From JALVCQ01 sp964452325 (lineage in GTDB: Bacteria; Bacteroidota; Bacteroidia; JAADEI01; JALVCQ01), in assembly GCA_964452325.1 (NCBI GenBank), contig CAYVLB010000026.1, forward strand, positions 1 to 18,542: a stretch of 18,542 nucleotides of DNA, read 5' to 3'. Position 1 is the stretch's first letter, and every line of letters starts with the position of its first letter. The notes below the pieces were generated by a model. The model did no database searches. It was not told the origin of the DNA and was given only the letters and a program-made list of their open reading frames with translations. Positions 14,633 through 18,542 of this stretch are shown here, in pieces. The translations under genes were made by a program, and so were the position numbers.

Positions 14633-16878
14633 CGTCGATAGCGGATCACAAATGACCATCGACGCGGTGGCCCTACATTGCCAGGGACTGGCATGTAGAA
14701 GGTATTGAGGGCGTTTTTGAGGACCACTTGACCATGCCAATGTTGAGAGAGGGCATAACTAACCCCAAGATCCCAAATCCAGCTGCTGGGTTGTTGTTGG
14801 AGGTATTCTTTAAGTCCGGTGATGGTCGACGTGAACAAGGGATCAACACCTGTGAGGGGCCCGTAATATTGAAGGGCTGTAAAGATTCCCCATCGTTGGA
14901 AACGGATGTGGTGAAAGGCTTTTCCCATACGGGGTGTTCGGTATCGGAGACGAAAGTCGGGTGAGTCGACTAACCGCAACGCTGGATTAATCGGATAAGT
15001 CAGCATTGCTGTTACCCATCCTTCGTAAGTTAGTATTCCCATGGCGTAACGCCAGTTGATTTTATGCTCTGTTCCCCATATGATAGCATGTGTGATGTTG
15101 CGGGCCGAAAAGCCTAAGTAATTAATGGCTTCCGAAGGGTTAAAAGTATCGGGGAACCAGAATCCAAACTGAAATTCTACCATGCGGTGAAACTCCATTC
15201 GATAGATTCCTCCTTCGTATAGCACTTGCCATGCGCCTCTTTGCAAGGCTTGGCGATATCCCGCTTCAATACTCCATCCCTGTTCGGGTGCTAAATCGGG
15301 ATTTGGAAGTATTCGGATACCTCCGGTGGTGCTACGGATATACCGTTCGGCAATGGAAGGTGCCCGAACCCCTTGTCCAATCGATGCATAAGCTGCCCCT
15401 CCCCGACCGAGTGTTCGATTGATTCCCAGACGCAGGGCGGGGTATAGCCAAGGTGTATCGGTATCGATGCGGTACCGTTCGCCCCGAAATCCTATCACCC
15501 AACGCCACGGTGCTTGTTGCCATTCGAATTGTCCGAAGAAAGCGGCCTGGTGGGCAACATGTTTGCCATACATATGCGGACTTGCCACTACATATCGCGT
15601 CAGTGCTCCACCTCCGGCAAAGTGCCAATTGTGCCATTGGCGGTATACCTGACAGGTAAAGTGATGGACTGTTCCGTTGGAAACAATTTCCGGCGTTCCA
15701 CCTCGATAGATGGTGGTCGTTCGATGGCCTGCAAATATTTTTCCTTGGGGTTGGATCATTGTATAGGTGGCATCGAAGTGCCATAAGCGGGTTCGATAAG
15801 GGTTCGATCCGATGATTCCGGAAAGGTAAGGACGTTGTAGGTCAGTAGCGAAAAGGAAATTATACCCGGTGTCATTCATCCATCCCCCACCTACTTCGAT
15901 CCATCCTTTGCGTCCAATTGTGAGGCGACTACGCACATGGTACACTTGTCGGATATTTTCATCATAGTGGCGATAGCCATTATCTGCTTCCCAAAGGGCA
16001 CTACCGAATAGTTGGAGGCGTCCGATTCGCTGACGATATCCAGCTTGAATCAGACTGTGGTAGGGAAGGTATATCGTTGAGTCGCGGGGAGATTGCCAAA
16101 AATTTTGGAAGGTCCAATCGGATCGGGCAATGGTAGAGTCGACGGCGTAAAAGCCCTGTTGCCATTCCAGGTCGATTCTGGGACGTGTATTGGCTGTTTT
16201 TTCGCCCAGTTGGATTACTCCTTCCAGGGCACCCGCTCCATAAAGCGCAGATGCCGGTCCTTTGAGAATTTCCACTTGGCTGATATGCAGCGTGGGGAAA
16301 TAATTCCATCGAATATCGCCTACGTCGGCGGTGAGAAACGGCATCCCCCGCCAAATAAGGATGGTGCGGCTTCCCGCTCCATAAGTGAATCCGCTGCCCC
16401 CCCGAATATTGAGTTGTCCCTTGAAAAGTTGGGTGCCGGGGACATACTCCAAACCATGATCCAATCTTGAGATTGCCAATGCGTCGGTCATACGGCTAGG
16501 AAGGAGGGCCAGCGAACGGATAGCATCGCGGGTAGTGGTGGGGCGTTGGCTTTCTACTATCACTACTTGTTGGAGTTGAAGTGGGCTTGGTCGAAGATGA
16601 ACGGTGATGTGCCGAACGTCACTACCTTGCGGTGGAGGTATTCCTAAGCGCACGGTGTCATAACCAATCATATGGAATGTGAGGAGAGCGGGCCAGTGGT
16701 CAGGATATGCCCGAAATCGTCCCAAATGATCGGTGACGGTTCCTTTGCCGTGGCCATACGTAATGGTTACTCCAATCAGTGGTTCGCCCGACAACGCATC
16801 TTGTACAACTCCCTCAATCAGTTGGGCATTGCCAACGTATCCGCACACAAACCCAATCAGCAGTTGCCAAAAGCGCAT
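14629..16878 (-). CDS. TonB-dependent outer-membrane receptor with CarboxypepD_reg-like domain
   Basis: 749 residues. A signal peptide (1-18, ending VGNA) is followed by a CarboxypepD_reg-like domain (about 20-95: IEGVVQDALSGEPLIGVTI). A plug domain follows (about 105-230), with LNIRGGSGFTYGAGSRTILIW and VEILKGPASALYGAGALEGVIQL. The rest is a beta barrel rich in alternating aromatic strands, ending with the typical GPPRRWSFVIRYRR closing strand. Length and both ends are complete, in contrast to the truncated receptor at 120-974. It should import a ligand (siderophore, cobalamin, metal chelate or glycan) using the TonB-ExbBD proton-motive machinery; the ligand cannot be read from the sequence. 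No SusD partner is adjacent, so a SusCD glycan system is unlikely. The stop overlaps the start of the GNAT gene by 4 bases. No riboswitch or clear Fur-type palindrome is visible in the 182-base upstream gap. Confidence 0.92.
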   Translation of the reverse strand: MRFWQLLIGFVCGYVGNAQLIEGVVQDALSGEPLIGVTITYGHGKGTVTDHLGRFRAYPDHWPALLTFHMIGYDTVRLGIPPPQGSDVRHITVHLRPSPLQLQQVVIVESQRPTTTRDAIRSLALLPSRMTDALAISRLDHGLEYVPGTQLFKGQLNIRGGSGFTYGAGSRTILIWRGMPFLTADVGDIRWNYFPTLHISQVEILKGPASALYGAGALEGVIQLGEKTANTRPRIDLEWQQGFYAVDSTIARSDWTFQNFWQSPRDSTIYLPYHSLIQAGYRQRIGRLQLFGSALWEADNGYRHYDENIRQVYHVRSRLTIGRKGWIEVGGGWMNDTGYNFLFATDLQRPYLSGIIGSNPYRTRLWHFDATYTMIQPQGKIFAGHRTTTIYRGGTPEIVSNGTVHHFTCQVYRQWHNWHFAGGGALTRYVVASPHMYGKHVAHQAAFFGQFEWQQAPWRWVIGFRGERYRIDTDTPWLYPALRLGINRTLGRGGAAYASIGQGVRAPSIAERYIRSTTGGIRILPNPDLAPEQGWSIEAGYRQALQRGAWQVLYEGGIYRMEFHRMVEFQFGFWFPDTFNPSEAINYLGFSARNITHAIIWGTEHKINWRYAMGILTYEGWVTAMLTYPINPALRLVDSPDFRLRYRTPRMGKAFHHIRFQRWGIFTALQYYGPLTGVDPLFTSTITGLKEYLQQQPSSWIWDLGVSYALSQHWHGQVVLKNALNTFYMPVPGNVGPPRRWSFVIRYRR

Positions 16879-17031
16879 CGCATTCTTATAGGGTTGGATA
16901 GAGCTGCTAAATTACGCTATTGTTTTGGTTTTTCTCAGTGGCCAATGAGTAGTTTCAAAGTGTGGGAGTGATGGAGTGGATACAATGACTTGATTGTTGG
17001 GGAGGGTGCATACGTATCGAACAGCAGATGC

Positions 17032-17039
17032 TATTTTTG
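17032..17039 (+). promoter_or_regulatory. candidate -7 box for coaE-gyrB
   Basis: TATTTTTG, a perfect TAnnTTTG, 21 nt before ATG 17061. It lies near the end of the 182-base divergent gap shared with the TonB receptor gene. No TTG at the usual -33 distance; the nearest upstream TTG is about 32 bases away. Confidence 0.4.
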
Positions 17040-17060
17040 CTTGTACGTTGATTGTTTTTC

Positions 17061-17681
17061 ATGGGGTCAAGCGCGCGATGCTGTCAGCCTTTGCTAGTAG
17101 GGCTTACGGGCCCTATTGGGGCGGGTAAAAGTGTGGTTGGGCGGGTATTCTTGGTGATGGGAATTCCAGTATATGTGGCAGATGATCGGGCCAAAGAGCT
17201 GATGCTTTCTAATGGGCGACTGCGGGGTTTCTTGACGTCGGTGTTGGGTGAAGAGGTGTATTGTGAAGGCGCATTAAATCGGCGATTGTTGGCAGACGTA
17301 CTGTTCTCAAATGCAGAATTGCGGCGATATATTGAACGGCAAATACACCAAGCGGTGTTTGAAGATTTTCGAAAGTGGATGATGCAACAGACGGCATCCC
17401 CTTACGTAGTGATGGAAGCTGCCTTAATTTTCGAGTCGGGTGCTGATGAACGGATTCCACTTGATTTTGTTATATTTGTAGATGCACCAGACGAAATACG
17501 ATGGGCTCGCCTACGGAGCAGTCGTGGCTATTGCGAAGAAGAAATTCGGCGTCGAGAGGCGGCTCAATGGTTGCCAGATGTCAAGAAGAAACGGGCTGAT
17601 TTTATTATTTCTAATGATGGGAAAAGCAGTATCATTGCCCGCATTTGGGAAATTCACCAAATACTGATGCAAAAAAGGTAG
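17061..17681 (+). CDS. coaE: dephospho-CoA kinase
   Basis: 206 residues from ATG 17061; an in-frame TTG at 17052 would add three residues. It is the last enzyme of CoA synthesis, phosphorylating the ribose 3'-hydroxyl of dephospho-CoA with ATP. Evidence is the Walker A loop GLTGPIGAGKS, followed by VFLVMGIPVYVADDRAKEL (the conserved Asp-Asp/Ala region), the QIHQAVFEDF helix (IHP-like motif), VVMEAALIFESG, the lid R-rich segment EIRWARLRSSRG, and the C-terminal KKRADFIISNDG. Length is normal. A perfect -7 box (TATTTTTG, 17032-17039) lies 21 nt upstream. gyrB starts 7 bases after the stop, so the two are probably co-transcribed. Confidence 0.94.
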   Translation: MGSSARCCQPLLVGLTGPIGAGKSVVGRVFLVMGIPVYVADDRAKELMLSNGRLRGFLTSVLGEEVYCEGALNRRLLADVLFSNAELRRYIERQIHQAVFEDFRKWMMQQTASPYVVMEAALIFESGADERIPLDFVIFVDAPDEIRWARLRSSRGYCEEEIRRREAAQWLPDVKKKRADFIISNDGKSSIIARIWEIHQILMQKR

Positions 17682-17688
17682 TAACAAC

Positions 17689-18542
17689 ATGAACGAAGCT
17701 GGGCGTATCAATCAATACAGTGCCGAGAATATCCAAATTCTGGAAGGGTTAGAGGCTGTCCGTAAACGGCCCGCCATGTATATCGGTGATGTGGGGCAGC
17801 GGGGGCTTCATCATCTGGTTTACGAGGTGGTGGACAATTCGATTGATGAGGCAATGGCGGGATATTGCAATCGAATTCGGATTATCTTGCATGCGGATGG
17901 TTCGGTTACTGTCGAAGATAATGGGCGGGGCATCCCAGTGGATATTCACCCGAAAGAACAACGGAGTGCGCTAGAAGTAGTGATGACGGTTCTTCATGCA
18001 GGTGGCAAGTTTGATAAAGAGTCGTACAAAGTCTCGGGGGGGCTGCATGGAGTGGGCGTGTCGGTAGTGAATGCCCTATCGGAGTGGCTCAAAGCTCGTG
18101 TATATCGCCAAGGAAAGGTCTATGAACAAGAGTATCGTCGGGGCAAGCCGTTGGGACCAGTTCAACCGGTAGGTAATACGCGCAAACGGGGAACCACGAT
18201 TCGTTTTAAGCCCGATGCCGCGATTTTTCCCGTCATTGAATTTAAGTATGAGACGGTGGCGGCGCGGTTGCGGGAGCTAGCATTTCTGAATAAAGGAGTA
18301 GTCCTTGAGCTGGTCGATGAACGTGAAAAAGATGCAAAAGGCAGTCCGCGGCAAGATGTGTTTCATTCAGAAGGAGGATTGGTTGAATTCGTTCAATATA
18401 TTGACGTGAACCGTGAACCGATCATTCCCAAGCCCGTTTATATGGAGGGGGTGCAAAACGGCATTCCCATTGAAATTGCTTTTGAATATACTGATGGCAC
18501 CCAAGAGCACATTCATTCCTATGTCAATAACATTAATACGGT
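17689..18542 (+). CDS. gyrB: DNA gyrase subunit B, N-terminal part (runs off the window)
   Basis: 284 complete codons from ATG 17689, open to the window edge. This is the GHKL ATPase half of GyrB, which with GyrA introduces negative supercoils. Visible are YSAENIQILEGLEAVRKRP (10-28), the Bergerat-fold motif EVVDNSIDEAMAGYC with E46 (catalytic) and N50, DNGRGIPV (77-84), the HAGGKFD lid (103-109), SGGLHGVGVSVVNALS (116-131) and GTTIRF (168-173). The match to GyrB rather than ParE rests on the HAGGKFD...YKVSGGLHGVGVSVVNAL wording typical of Bacteroidota GyrB. The transducer domain begins but the TOPRIM domain (EGDSA) lies beyond the window. It starts 7 bases after coaE with no room for a separate promoter between them. 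Confidence 0.95.
   Translation, partial: MNEAGRINQYSAENIQILEGLEAVRKRPAMYIGDVGQRGLHHLVYEVVDNSIDEAMAGYCNRIRIILHADGSVTVEDNGRGIPVDIHPKEQRSALEVVMTVLHAGGKFDKESYKVSGGLHGVGVSVVNALSEWLKARVYRQGKVYEQEYRRGKPLGPVQPVGNTRKRGTTIRFKPDAAIFPVIEFKYETVAARLRELAFLNKGVVLELVDEREKDAKGSPRQDVFHSEGGLVEFVQYIDVNREPIIPKPVYMEGVQNGIPIEIAFEYTDGTQEHIHSYVNNINT

Noticed and set aside
16930..16950. GCCACTG on the minus strand upstream of the TonB receptor, as in cobalamin riboswitches
   Set aside because: No B12-box (AGCCAGGAGACC-like) or other conserved riboswitch parts are found between it and the start codon; a 7-base match alone is not evidence.
17786..17974. Small open frame within gyrB
   Set aside because: A +1-frame shadow of the gyrB ATPase domain, which is clearly coding in its own frame from 17689.
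1..18542. CRISPR arrays, tRNA or rRNA genes, insertion sequences, tandem repeats
   Set aside because: None seen on either strand by eye; gaps are short (at most about 180 bases) and hold no repeated units or cloverleaf-like sequence.

Overview
The window looks like a stretch of chromosome from a member of the Bacteroidota, from one of the type IX secretion system (T9SS)-bearing lineages. The evidence is two proteins with type A T9SS C-terminal sorting domains, a GLPGLI-family protein, a DUF4468 protein, two outer-membrane receptors with an N-terminal CarboxypepD_reg-like domain, a PorE-like TPR/beta-propeller/OmpA protein, and several perfect copies of the Bacteroidota -7 promoter box TAnnTTTG placed 20-29 nt before start codons. 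Genus or order cannot be told from the sequence alone. Coding density is very high. There is no gene-free stretch longer than about 180 bases, and I saw no tRNA, rRNA, CRISPR array, insertion sequence or phage gene.

Layout. (1) 120-1747, minus: a GLPGLI protein, coupled by a 4-base ATGA overlap to a CarboxypepD_reg/plug protein that stops before any beta barrel and so looks truncated. (2) 1764-5072, plus: DUF4468 protein, PorE-like OmpA protein, then a T9SS-sorted secreted protein. Together with (1) this is a divergent envelope/secretion cluster whose two start codons are only 16 bases apart. (3) A perfect 9-bp hairpin at 5101-5130 separates convergent units. (4) 5157-13103, minus: a block read as ndk, a membrane coiled-coil protein of unknown function, a PpiD-type peptidylprolyl isomerase, a glutaryl-CoA dehydrogenase-type acyl-CoA dehydrogenase, a phosphohexomutase, and a T9SS-sorted multicopper oxidase. 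(5) 13149-14225, plus: aroB, divergent from ndk. (6) 14189-16878, minus: a complete TonB-dependent receptor coupled by an ATGA overlap to a GNAT acetyltransferase, whose 3' end runs 37 bases into aroB. (7) 17061-end, plus: coaE, then the 5' part of gyrB, which runs off the window.

How the genes fit together. Housekeeping functions (nucleotide balancing, shikimate pathway, CoA synthesis, envelope protein folding, sugar phosphates, DNA topology) alternate with envelope and secretion functions. The PorE-like protein, the PpiD-type chaperone and the two T9SS cargos all relate to building or exporting outer-membrane and surface proteins. No wholly new system stands out. The points most worth checking are the truncated receptor at the left edge, the overlapping divergent promoters at 1739-1791, the coiled-coil protein between ndk and ppiD, and the receptor-acetyltransferase gene pair.
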